The notes beneath the pieces are model-generated. The model made no database searches. It saw nothing but the letters and a program-made list of their open reading frames with translations, and was not told where the DNA came from. DNA of 64,000 bases from Cannabis sativa (taxonomy: Eukaryota; Streptophyta; Magnoliopsida; Rosales; Cannabaceae): NCBI RefSeq assembly GCF_029168945.1, contig NC_083603.1, positions 496,001 to 560,000 on the forward strand, read 5' to 3'. Positions within the stretch are counted from its first letter, which is position 1; the number at the start of each line of letters is the position of its first letter. Shown piece by piece: positions 31,942 to 42,073 of the stretch. The translations under genes and the position numbers were made by a program.

Positions 31942-32100
31942 TCGAATAGTTTGTAGGAGTATCTTATCTTTTCGGATCCATTCGACATGTGCAATTTTTT
32001 TTTTCATCGCATCCCGTGTAATTTGTATTTGAATTCTTTTTGTACCATGGTTTTTTTTTTGCTCTAATTTCTATAATTATTTACAACATGATTTGTTATG
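31571..32100. other. Upstream region of the WG-rich protein gene; microsatellite and AT-rich DNA
   Basis: It contains the probable promoter and leader of the minus-strand gene and an AAT trinucleotide microsatellite at about 31899-31940. Nothing else is recognised. Confidence 0.45.
31899..31940 (+). repeat. (AAT)n microsatellite
   Basis: About 14 uninterrupted AAT units. Longer or similar tracts occur at 60299-60333 and 62262-62332. Confidence 0.95.
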
Positions 32101-32104
32101 CTTT

Positions 32105-32965
32105 AAGTAATTGTGTAATTATTAGGGTGGTAATTGCACAATCTAGTAATTACACTATATTTTAAAATACAATGTCTGTTTAGATATAAAGTGTAATTGC
32201 ACATGAATTCATAATATTTTATTTGGCAAAATTGTTAATAATTACACGAAAAATAATATTTTTAGTAGTTAATGTTTAAAATAGAAAATTTTTTAGTAAT
32301 TACACTAAAATTACACAATTACAGTGTAATTATATGGTCAGAAAAATATATGTTAGAGAGTCCCACATTACTAATGTGTGGAAAGATAATAGAATATATA
32401 AGAGTAATGGGCTACTCCTCCCATTGCCAATTGGTTTTGGGATGGAACCCCATTCACCTTATCCTCAAATTCTAACATGGTATCAGAGCAAAACAAACAA
32501 ATAAACAAAATCTCTAGCGACTATTCAACCCCAAAAAAAATAAACCCATCTAAGTAGAGCCGAAAAAAAAAATAGCCACCAAAAAATCTAAAAAAAAATT
32601 GATCCAAGAGCCAAAAGCCACTTATAATTCGGGCATAGTGAGCCAAAAATAAAAAAGAGCTACCAAAAATCCAAAAATACTGATCCGAAAAGTAGAGCAA
32701 AAAGAGCCACTTGTGATTAGAGATAGTGAGCCAAAAAAGAGCTGCTTATGATCGAGTTGTCCAAGATGGTGAGCATATTAAATAGCTACCATCTTGAGGG
32801 AGGATGTTAGAGAGTCCCACATTGCTAATGTGTGGAAAGATAATAGAATATATAAGAGTAATGAGCTACTCCTCCCATTGCCAATTGGTTTTGGGATGGA
32901 ACTCCATTTACCTTATCCTCAAATTGTAACAATATATCAAATTATAGCTTTCCAAACAAACCCTA
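32105..32965 (-). mobile_element. MITE of the TGTAATTAC-rich family, copy C, split by a TRIM
   Basis: The minus strand matches copies A and B in two pieces, 32105-32350 and 32937-32965, separated exactly by the TRIM at 32351-32931. An internal portion (the CCAATTCTCAT block) is missing. It ends CCAAACAAACCCTAAATA next to a further copy in opposite orientation. Confidence 0.7.
32351..32931 (+). mobile_element. TRIM retrotransposon (terminal-repeat retrotransposon in miniature), 581 bp
   Basis: Two direct LTRs of 127 bp each, 32351-32477 and 32805-32931, start TGTTAG and end AACA; I count five mismatches between them. A primer-binding site TGGTATCAGAGC, complementary to initiator Met-tRNA, starts immediately after LTR1 (32478). 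A purine-rich tract TTGAGGGAGGA abuts LTR2. Perfect 5-bp target duplications ATATA flank it (32346-32350 and 32932-32936). The internal 327 bp codes for nothing, so it depended on proteins from another element. Confidence 0.93.
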
Positions 32966-32972
32966 AATATTT

Positions 32973-33226
32973 AGGGCGAGTTTGGAAAGTTATGGTGTAA
33001 TTAGATTTGGGTGTAATTAATGTAATTATGTAATTTGGCATATTTATCTAACCATGTAATTATGCTATAACTATATAATTAAAGGTAATTGAAGGGTTCT
33101 AATTACACTCTCCAATTCTCATGACCCTAATGAGAAATGAGAATTGAGTGTAATTACATAGTGTAATTACTAAAAAATTTCCCATATTAAATATTAACTA
33201 CTTAAAAATATTATTTCCTTGTATTG
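32973..33226 (+). mobile_element. MITE of the TGTAATTAC-rich family, copy D, 3'-truncated
   Basis: It starts GGCGAGTTTGGAAAGTTATG and follows copies A and B up to AAAAATATTATTTCC, then stops where the LTR remnant begins. It lies head to head with copy C across the palindrome CCTAAATATTTAGG. Confidence 0.7.
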
Positions 33227-33239
33227 CTCTTAGGCAAAA

Positions 33240-33900
33240 AGGTGAGTGTTATTTGTGTTTCTCGATGGAGGACTTTGTACTTTCAAGGCCCAAAATCAAT
33301 TCAAGAGCCCATCTGTTAAGCCCAAACAAAGCAATGGGTCAACCCATAAACGGAGTTGGACTACGACTCTGGGTATAGCTATAACCATGTCTCGATAAAG
33401 TCATACCTCTTTGGTCTCGAAAGGATGACTCTCGTCCAGAAAAGTAGAGACTTAGAGAAACACAACTGGATACCTTCAAGGATAGTCTCGAAGGAGTAGT
33501 TGAAGAGGTGTTCGGGTGCTGTCCTATGTGGCATCCATCTGACACCAAATCTCACAGAATTAGGGGTTTGTCCCCTGTGTCACACAAAAAATAACATACA
33601 TTTTTTCCAACATCAACTACTTTATTGTATACGATCGGCAGTGCATGGCGACCTGTAAACATCAAACAGTACTACATTGTATGGACGACAATTACCCCTC
33701 AATTGGGTATCACTTACTCGACCTAAAGTTAATATTATAATATATTTTACCTCATCAATCAACTTATTTCATGTACAAAATCTTAACAGGTCCAGATTCA
33801 CTTGAGAACTCAATTTTAACCTATAAATAAGGCTTTATTTCTTCATGTAGGCTAACTGTAAAAATTGGACAGGAATACTCTTATATAAAATACTTCATAG
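33240..33900 (+). mobile_element. LTR retrotransposon LTR remnant (family shared with 17.7-18.7 kb)
   Basis: It shares ordered landmarks with the minus-strand block at 17.7-18.7 kb: ATACCTTCAAGGATAGTC, GAAGAGGTGTTCGGG, CCTATGTGGCATCC and a TATA box CCTATAAATAAGG. The GC content is above the surroundings and there is no intact ORF. It truncates the neighbouring MITE copy D. Ends are unresolved. Confidence 0.55.
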
Positions 33901-34787
33901 CCAAAGAATTTAATAATATTGATTCATAAACTAAGGCTCATTAACGCTTCAGCCACTTAAAAATGTCTTCTTCTTTATTTCTTAAAGCTTAATTTATGTT
34001 TTATTAAATAATCATTGATACTTTGATTTTCGTCGATTTTTTAAACCCTAACCCTAAAAGGTTAATTCTTAACTTTAAAATTTTTTCTTTCCTAACTCTA
34101 ACAATCCTGTTTCAATATCTAATTTAATGTAATCTTAAGCCTAATTTTTTTGATAAAAATATCAGGGTATCATTAGTTTTATAACATATAGGTTAAATAT
34201 ACAGCATAAACTTATTATCTAACCTAAAACAAACAATTTACATATGAAAAATATTTAAAATATAATTAATTTTAATAGATTAAACTATTGAATTCAAAGC
34301 CAAACCTTTCGAAAATGAATGAAAAGACACTACAAAATAACTAGTATATCCCAAGAGTTCTCTTTGCTTCTATCCGTTTATGTTGTGTCGAAAAGTACAT
34401 CAAAGAGCCCACTAAAATTTCTTTCACAGTTCGCAAAAATCAAAATCAAGAAGCTACAAGCATGAGAAATTTACATAAGGACTTAAAGAATATACAACTA
34501 GCTAGTCTCTGAAAATTAGTGGCTAATTACCCTAATTCTTGGAAGGTGTAGGCTCATCTAAGAACTCGATGTCCTAGCATTAGGTTAACTAGCCACTAAT
34601 ATTGAGGAACAAAAAAGGTGAGGATGCTTAACTAGGAACTGTCAAATTGTAACATACATTATGGAGTTACAAATAATTAAGTTATAAATAATTAAGTGTG
34701 ACAAAGTATTAATTTTGTCAAATTGTAACATAAATTATGGAGTTACAAAATGTGTAGAATGATTACAAAATAGGAGTTGCAAATCCT
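33901..34787. other. Intergenic DNA with a short direct repeat
   Basis: No gene is seen. About 34641-34672 and 34716-34747 are near-identical (GTCAAATTGTAACATA, ATTATGGAGTTACAAA), a tandem duplication of about 75 bp. A short telomere-like CCCTAACCCTAAA lies at about 34047, too short to mean anything. Confidence 0.45.
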
Positions 34788-35178
34788 GTGCGTTTGGAAA
34801 GCCACAGTGTAATTAGATTTGTGTGTAATTAGAGGTAATTACACAATTTGACATGTTTGTCTGACCATGTAATTACACTGTAACTGTGTAATTGGAAGTA
34901 ATTGAGGGGTTCCAATTACACTCTCCAATTCTCATGGCCCCATGAGAACTGAATGTAATTACACTGTGTAATTACTAAAAACTTTCCATATTAAACATTA
35001 GCTACTAAAAAATATTATTTTCCCATGTAATTACTAACTATTTTGCCAAACAAGATATTAGGAATTCATATGTAATTACCACTTCATATCCAAACACACC
35101 TTGCATTTTAAAATATAGTGTAATTACTACACTGTGTAATTACCACCCTAGTAATTACACAGTTACTTCCAGACGCAC
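34788..35178 (+). mobile_element. MITE of the TGTAATTAC-rich family, copy B, complete
   Basis: The 391-bp element has inverted ends GTGCGTTTGGAAAG and, on the minus strand, GTGCGTCTGGAAG, and is flanked by CCT on both sides (34785-34787, 35179-35181), a possible 3-bp target duplication. Its interior is almost the same as copy A. Non-coding; superfamily not settled (CACTA or PIF/Harbinger by duplication length). Confidence 0.8.
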
Positions 35179-35399
35179 CCTAAATTGATGATCACTTGAA
35201 TATGTAATTTTCATCTCTTTTTCACTCTTAAATTAGTAAAAGATGTTACTAATTGTTTATGGATGTGAATGAATAATAGATATTGAAAATATTGTTGTTT
35301 GAGACTTGATTATTCATTTATAAGGTGTATAAAGTTCAAAATCAAGTGAGAATGATTTTGAACACTTTAGCATATACTTGCACACGTTTTTTAAGGTTT

Positions 35400-35880
35400 G
35401 AGAGTCTTTGTAACAGCCCAAAACTCCTCCAAATCACCCAATTAATAACATAAATGCCCAATTTATGATTGGTAACATTCAAGGGCTTTATGGTGGTCAT
35501 TCATGTTCATATGAGAGTGAAAACTCTATAAATAGAGGTCATATTGTTCACTTGTATTAGAAGTAGTTGAAACCATTTATTGTGGTTAGAACCTTGTGAG
35601 GATATGTTCATCCTTAGACACTAGGCTGAGCATATGAGACTTGATAAATCCTTAAAAGCATTTCTAGAGTTTCCCTAAATGTCCATATGAAGGAGGAAAT
35701 GACTTTTAGGATAAAGGTTCTTGAGCCTTGGTCAAACTTTGTGTGTGTTATTATTATTCTTCTTCTTCTCTAGCTTTCTTGTAATCTTGATGAAATACTT
35801 CTATTTTTATTATAAGTATTTTGATTCTAATCCTCATATTCTCTCTTGTAATGAGAACTTTTTCAACAGGAACTTGATTT
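35400..35880 (+). mobile_element. Possible solo LTR
   Basis: The region from TGTAACAGCCC to TTTTTCAACA has TG...CA ends, a TATA box CTCTATAAATAGAGG in the middle and a TTATTATTATTC/TTCTTC tract, an LTR-like order. No primer-binding site, second LTR or matching target duplication was found. Confidence 0.35.
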
Positions 35881-36400
35881 GAAGCCCACATAAAAGAGTA
35901 AGATCAATTAGATAAAGCAAGAGCAATATCGATTTATTAGGTTACATGTTGATACTTTGATAGAGGAAAACTTAAGAAAGTGACATTTTGAAAAGCTTGA
36001 ACAAAACACATAATAGTGAGGAAGGAAAGTCACAACCAAATCAAGAAAGCTACTTGGGCAATATTATATAAATGGTAATAATATCATGATATCAAGAGGA
36101 TGAGCTTTGTTAGCCAAAACTAGTGCCATGTAAATAGGAGTTGATCTCTAATATGTTCGTAAGTTATTCGCCTTGATTTGTCAATTCTTTTGTAATTGTT
36201 TATTGTGAATGAGTTATGTTTGGAAAATAAAAAATATCTTAATAATTAATACATGTGCTTGTATGTTATTATCATATATAATTGCATATTAATTATTTAT
36301 ATGCATGATATGATATTATGATTAGCTATTATTTAATAATTTAGATCATAATGATATGTTTAAAATAGCTAATATGTTTGATGTGCATGGGTACATCGTA
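35881..36400. other. AT-rich intergenic DNA
   Basis: No gene or recognised repeat. Confidence 0.4.
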
Positions 36401-36408
36401 CACACTAT

Positions 36409-36922
36409 CAGGGCTGATCTTGAACTTTGAGGCGTTTGGTTGGGAGGAATGAAAATATAGGAATAGGAATGGGAATGAGAATTGGAATAGGAATGGAATG
36501 GAATAAAATTTAAAATGCATAAAAAAAAATTGATAAAAAAATAATTAATTTTTTTTTCTTGTTACATTGGAATGGTCATTCCTTCCTTTTTAAAATGGAA
36601 TAGCCATTCCACCAAAATAGTGGAAAGAGCATTCTATTGGAATGTCATTCTAATACTTTAAAATGCAACCAAACAAAGGAATGGAATGAAAATTATTTCC
36701 TTTCCATTCCATTCAATTTCATTACCTCCAACCAAACGCCACCTAATAGTCTATAAAAATAAATAAGAAATTTTAGGCCTTTATTTTAAAAAAAAAATAT
36801 AGTATTTTTAAAACTGATAAATAAATATGTATATATTTTTTTTTTAAAAAAATATTTCTGGCTCATATGTTGAGTGAACTCTAAACATAAACTTAACCCG
36901 TCTATACTCAGAGTTGGACCTG
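36409..36922 (+). mobile_element. hAT element (CAGG family) with perfect 8-bp target duplication
   Basis: Ends CAGGGCTGATC and, on the minus strand, CAGGTCCAACTC match the family at 4.7 and 24.3 kb. CACACTAT flanks it exactly on both sides (36401-36408, 36923-36930). The interior keeps the family's T/A tract (ATTTTAGGCC, TATAGTATTTTTAAAACTG). A different MITE (36431-36740) has inserted close to its left end. Confidence 0.82.
36431..36740. mobile_element. MITE with GGCGTTTGGTTGG inverted ends, nested in the hAT element
   Basis: The left end GGCGTTTGGTTGGGAGGAAT pairs with the right end ATTACCTCCAACCAAACGCC. The interior is rich in GGAATGGAAT motifs on one arm and CATTCCATTC on the other, so the whole 310 bp can fold back. 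Non-coding. Confidence 0.75.
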
Positions 36923-37071
36923 CACACTATCCATTGTTATTTGTTCTCTAGTTAGTTGACACTTTAAGCTAGCTCATATATAAATATTTTTATATAGGCC
37001 ACTAATTATGTCCCATTTTATTAAAGATAATGCAACAAAAGAAAAAAAAAGTAACTAATGCATAAAATGAT

Positions 37072-37330
37072 CATTAAAAAATTAGTTTTAGTGATAATTT
37101 TTTAGTTATAATATAAATTTTTTATAATTAAATGTAATTTTTAACTACAACAAAAAAGTTACTTGTGATTAAAAATACATTTATTCATAACAAATTATGA
37201 TTTTTGTGATTGATATTTTTAGCTATGAATCTTTAAGTGATAACATAGAAATGATGATTTATAATATATTAGTCACAATTTTTTTATTTTTTGTCAAAAA
37301 TTTTATTATGATTAAAAGTAAAAAAAATTA
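37072..37330 (+). mobile_element. Partial copy of the TTTTAGTCACAA (CACTA-type) MITE
   Basis: Motifs TTTTAGTGATAATTTTTTAG, ACAACAAAAAAGTTACTTGT and TTAGTCACAA follow the order seen in the complete copy at 48942-49481. Degenerate. Confidence 0.5.
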
Positions 37331-39110
37331 GAATAAATATATGAAATTGATTTATGTATGTTGGATCTTATTTTAATGGTTAAAATTATTAACTACATCG
37401 TATATTTAATTAAATAATATTTTTGTACGTACATTTAATTAAATAATATTTTTAAAAATCCAGACAAACCATAGCACCACCCAAAATACGAAATTTAATA
37501 TTTTGTATTTTGATATGCAGCGCCTGTTCTAAATTTTAGTGGGACATAGAAAAAAGAAATTATAATCTTTTTAGAAAGAAATATAGTAATTTTAAAACTA
37601 GTGAAAAAATATGCGTGTTTATAAAGAGTTTTTTTTTCTTGGGCCTTTAGATTGTGTGGATCATAAGCACAGGTCTAGCCTATTTATACTTAGGGCCACA
37701 CCAAATGATATGTAAGTACAAAACTTATTTATATGTCAATATAGAGATTCACTATTTATGAACTAAGAGCACTCATATCAGCTTCTTTAAAATAGATAAG
37801 CTTTAAAAATTTTAAAAACCGCATTAAAAACATGTCACAACAAATGCTTTAAACTCTTTCATTTTAAAATTTCTTTAAAATATACTATTTATGTTCTACA
37901 TTTATAGAATACTATTCATTACTCTAAGCATATTTTATTAATTGTTTTAGGTTTTGATAATTAATTTTTGTATAGATATGTGTGTATATATTAATATTAT
38001 ATATTTAAAATGAATAAAGTATAATAAAATTTTTAAAAAGTAAAATTTTGGTGATGTATTTTACAGAATTTGATGTATGGTATAATGTAAAAGTATGCTG
38101 TAAAATAGAAAAATAGAAAAAATATGTAAAGTTTTAATAATGTATTTTAATTTTTAAATGATAGAGTAGAAAAATGTGGAATATTTTTTTCTTAACAAAC
38201 TAAAAAGTTAATGTATAATAAATCATCATCTAGAAGTGATTTTATAAAATATTTTAGTTGCTATTATACTTCATCTATTATTGAAAATGCTTTTATTCAC
38301 TACTTGTCTTAAAATTTAAGGATAGCTACAAATACTTTAATTTGTCAAATGCATGTCGTTTTATGGAGCTTCTTTGTCGTTTAATAAAGTAAACGACATG
38401 TCATTTCAACTTCAAATAAATTGGTTATTTTAAATTTTTGCCTACCGAACTATGACTTATGTATTATTGTGCTCTTTGAATTTTTTGGCCTGTTACAAAT
38501 AGTTACTGGACTATTCACACTGTTGTAAATTGGTCATTCTATCAAATTTTATCGAATGTGACAAATAAAATAATGACATGACTACTTAGCCAGTTACCAT
38601 ATTAATGCTATGTAAATAATTTAAAATTAAAATATAAAAATTATGTATTTTATAAAATTAGTAAACTAAAAATTAAATCAAAAAATAAATTATTTTTTAA
38701 ATTACGTAAAATTAAATCAAAAAAATAAATTATTTTTTAAATTATTATACATGTATTATTGACATGACACTGACGTGACAACTGATTAAATATCCATGTC
38801 ATCATTTCATTAGCTACATGTGATAAAGCTTGACAAAATAATCAATTTATAACATCGTGAATAGTTCATAATCTATTTTTAAATAGCTGAAAAGTTCCAT
38901 AGGCATAATAATATATAAGTCATAATTTAAGAACAAAAATTCTAAATAGCTAAATAAATTTGAGATTTTTTGTTTGTTTTGAAAGAAAGAAAGTACTTTA
39001 GCAATTTTATATTATGAGAAGTTCTAAATCAACCAACTAACTTAAATACAATAAATGTTCATTTTTTTCAAAGGACAATAAATATTTAATCAAGAAAATG
39101 TCATATTACT
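37331..39110. other. Gene-free repeat-derived DNA
   Basis: About 37515-37700 is a decayed relative of the CAGG hAT family (GGGCCTTTAGAT, CATAAGCACAGGTCTAGCC). About 38427-38957 is a foldback: its left arm (ACTATGACTTATGTATTATT) pairs with its right arm (AATAATATATAAGTCATAAT). No coding sequence is seen. Confidence 0.45.
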
Positions 39111-39113
39111 TGC

Positions 39114-39707
39114 TAGGGTGTTCATTGGATCACATCCAATAGATTTGGACCCATCCAATCCAATCCAATTATTTATTGGATATTGGATTTTTCCATCTGA
39201 TCCAATCCAATTGAATTGAGTCATCCAATCCGATCCGATCCAATGGATGTATTGGATTGGATCGGTTCCATCCATTGGATGCTTTAACTGGTTTTTTATT
39301 AGATTGGATTGGATCCATCCAATGAATCCCATGGATGAATGCAATCCATTTTAACCACTATTTAAGCTAATTTCATTGAAAAAAAATATATATGAAAAAA
39401 CATAATTTAAAACATAATAATCTAACATAGATAATAAAATAATATATAAAATATTAAATAAAATAATTAAATATATAAAATTATAAATATTAAATATGAT
39501 TGGATGGACATTGGATGATATTGGATTGGATTGGATCGGTTATCCATTGGATCAGATGTCTCATTTAACATCCGATCCAATCCAATTGGATTTTTAAAAT
39601 TTGCATCCGATCCGATCCAATTATAATTGGACATCCGATTCTATTGGATCGGTTGGGATTGGATCGGTCGGTTGGAATTGAATTGGATGACTTTTTGCAC
39701 ACCCTTA
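39114..39707. mobile_element. hAT-like element rich in TCCAATCC motifs
   Basis: Ends TAGGGTGTTCA and TGCACACCCTTA are inverted, and the flanks share TACTTGC (TTACTTGC left, ATACTTGC right), an imperfect 8-bp duplication. Both arms consist of many variants of GGATTGGATC/GATCCAATCC, giving extensive self-complementarity around an AT-rich centre (about 39360-39500). Non-coding. Confidence 0.6.
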
Positions 39708-42073
39708 TAAATACTTGCTTACTTACTTGGGCACTGAGTTTATTAATTAGCAATAATAATAAATAAAAATGGTACATATAGTCTAATTTATAAAATAAAA
39801 GTGAGTTTTGCCTCCTAGTATTAATACTCAAAAAAACAAACAATGGCATGGGATAAGATAGTGATAGCTAACCATAACAACCCTTATTGTCAAAATCTTC
39901 ATTTTCTTTATATATAGAACAAGGAAACTCACTTATTAATTATTAATAGTAGTAATAATTAATGGGTGTGATTTTTTTTTCTTTATTCTTTTCCAAAAGA
40001 GAAGAAAAATATAATGTGACTAGTCCTTTGTTTGGGCCCTATAACAGCTGTAAACAAACACTATTACTATAAACCAAGCAAAAAAGCAAGCCAATAAGGC
40101 CATTTGATTTGTTTTCTTCCCTTTTAATTATTTTTATTTTTATTTTTATTTTTCATATAATCTCATTGCACATTGAGACTCCCCCACAGTCCTCAATAAT
40201 GCCACTTTCCATATTATCAAGAATAAAAAAAAATCAAGAATTAAGCCAAAAAAAAAAGGAAAAATATCAAAGGTATATTTCATTACATATGATAATGAAA
40301 GGGTAATTAAGACTTTTTTCTTCCTCAATTATTTTGATATATATTAAATTATATTATGATTTTTTTTTTTAGTTTTTGTACGTGCTAAAGTTTAGAGGTA
40401 GAGGTATGATATAGTAAATATAAAAATTTTATGGTACAATTTAGTATATAAATAATCATTATATTTATAAAATTAAATAAAATTAGACAGAAGTCTTTAA
40501 ATCTAATAATTTCAATTATTCAGAAAAAAAATTTAATGACTTAAAACGTTCGGAAGTATAATTTAATACATGTTAAAGTTTAAAAGACAAAAATCTTTAA
40601 GAATATTTGGTAATACTTTTATTTTTTAATTTTTTAATCACAAAAATAAAAATAAAATTTGTGTTTTTAAAATTTTATTTTTAAAACATAAAAACGTGTT
40701 CTATAATCACTTTTATTTTTTCATTTTAAAAATAGAAAACAAAAGCGTGTTCTATAACTTTCATTTTCATTTTTATTTTTTGATTTTATTTGAGTCAGGT
40801 CTTGAGCCGAGGTTGTGGTTCGTGTCCAGGATTGGAATTGAGGCCGGATTTTGAATTCTAAGGTTCAAGTTGGAGTTAGAATTTAAAATATTTATTTAAA
40901 AAAATTATTTAAAAAAAATTTGAAAGTAATTTTTTTATTTTTAAAATTTTGATTTTCAATTAAAAAATTAAAAAGTGAAAAGTTTTATAAAACATATTTT
41001 TAAAAAATATTTTTACTTCTTTAATTAAAATAACAAAATATTAATTAAAAAATATTACCAAACACATTCTTAAAAATAAAATGGCTAACAAGAAAATGGG
41101 AAATTTCAAAATCATATTTCTTCTCTTGATAACACCATAAAAAGCCCATCTTGACCATCCACAAATTTAAATAATAAAAAAAATATATATATATATATAT
41201 ATTTTGTATGAGTGAAAAGGAATAAAGGGTATTTTAGTAATTTCACCCAACAGACATTTGAAGGTGTTTTTCTGCAAAGTGTAGAAAAAATGGGAGTCAC
41301 AAAAGGGATGTCAGGGCCCCATGAAGTCTCAAAAAAGCTTTTTCCTTCTTCCATGTGTAAAAAATGAATAAATAAATAAATAAATAAATTGTATACCTTA
41401 TTTTAATTATTTCATTTTAATATATTATTACTTGGTTAGAAATGGCCCCCACATAATGAAAAATGAATAGAAGAAACTCATCATAGACCAAGCTGAAAAT
41501 ATATTTTGAATGATTGAATTGACAACCAAACATACCACCACACTTAGGGAATTTTCATCAATCTTGATTCATTTTTATTTATTTATTGATAAATAATTTT
41601 CATTCATTTCTTATGTAGTTGAAAATTGAAATAGTTTATATGACTAAAATTTTCATGAGTTTCAAAACAACTCTCACTTTAACTCAAGTTCCAAAGAGCT
41701 TACCTTTATCATCTTTTTCTATATTATTTATTGGTTTTGATTTGATTTTTTCAATTGAATCAAAGAGAATCACATGATATTCAAGACAAATGGGTAAGTG
41801 TAAGTATAAAGACTCAACCTTTATTATTATTATTATTATTTTTGGATTATTTAATAGTATCTTCATAGAATTTAGCATTTGTGAATATATGTTTCTTTTT
41901 TCCTTCTTCTTTGATTGATCTACAAAACCCCTTTTGATTTATCTGGATTTTTAGATCAAATTTCATTAATTTTCTTAATTATGTGGTCCAATGACTAACT
42001 TTATTCAACTACTTCAGCATAATAAAACTCCAAAACCCAATATCAGATCTTCATTCTGAGTCTCAGATCACCA
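39708..42073. other. AT-rich intergenic DNA upstream of the IQD gene
   Basis: Several A/T tracts, a short AT dinucleotide run near 41180-41203, an AAAT run near 41370 and a TTA run near 41821-41839. No gene is seen. The last 200 bp should contain the IQD promoter and leader. Confidence 0.45.

Noticed and set aside
34043..34059. Telomere-like AAACCCTAACCCTAAA
   Set aside because: Only about two imperfect units; too short for an interstitial telomere tract.
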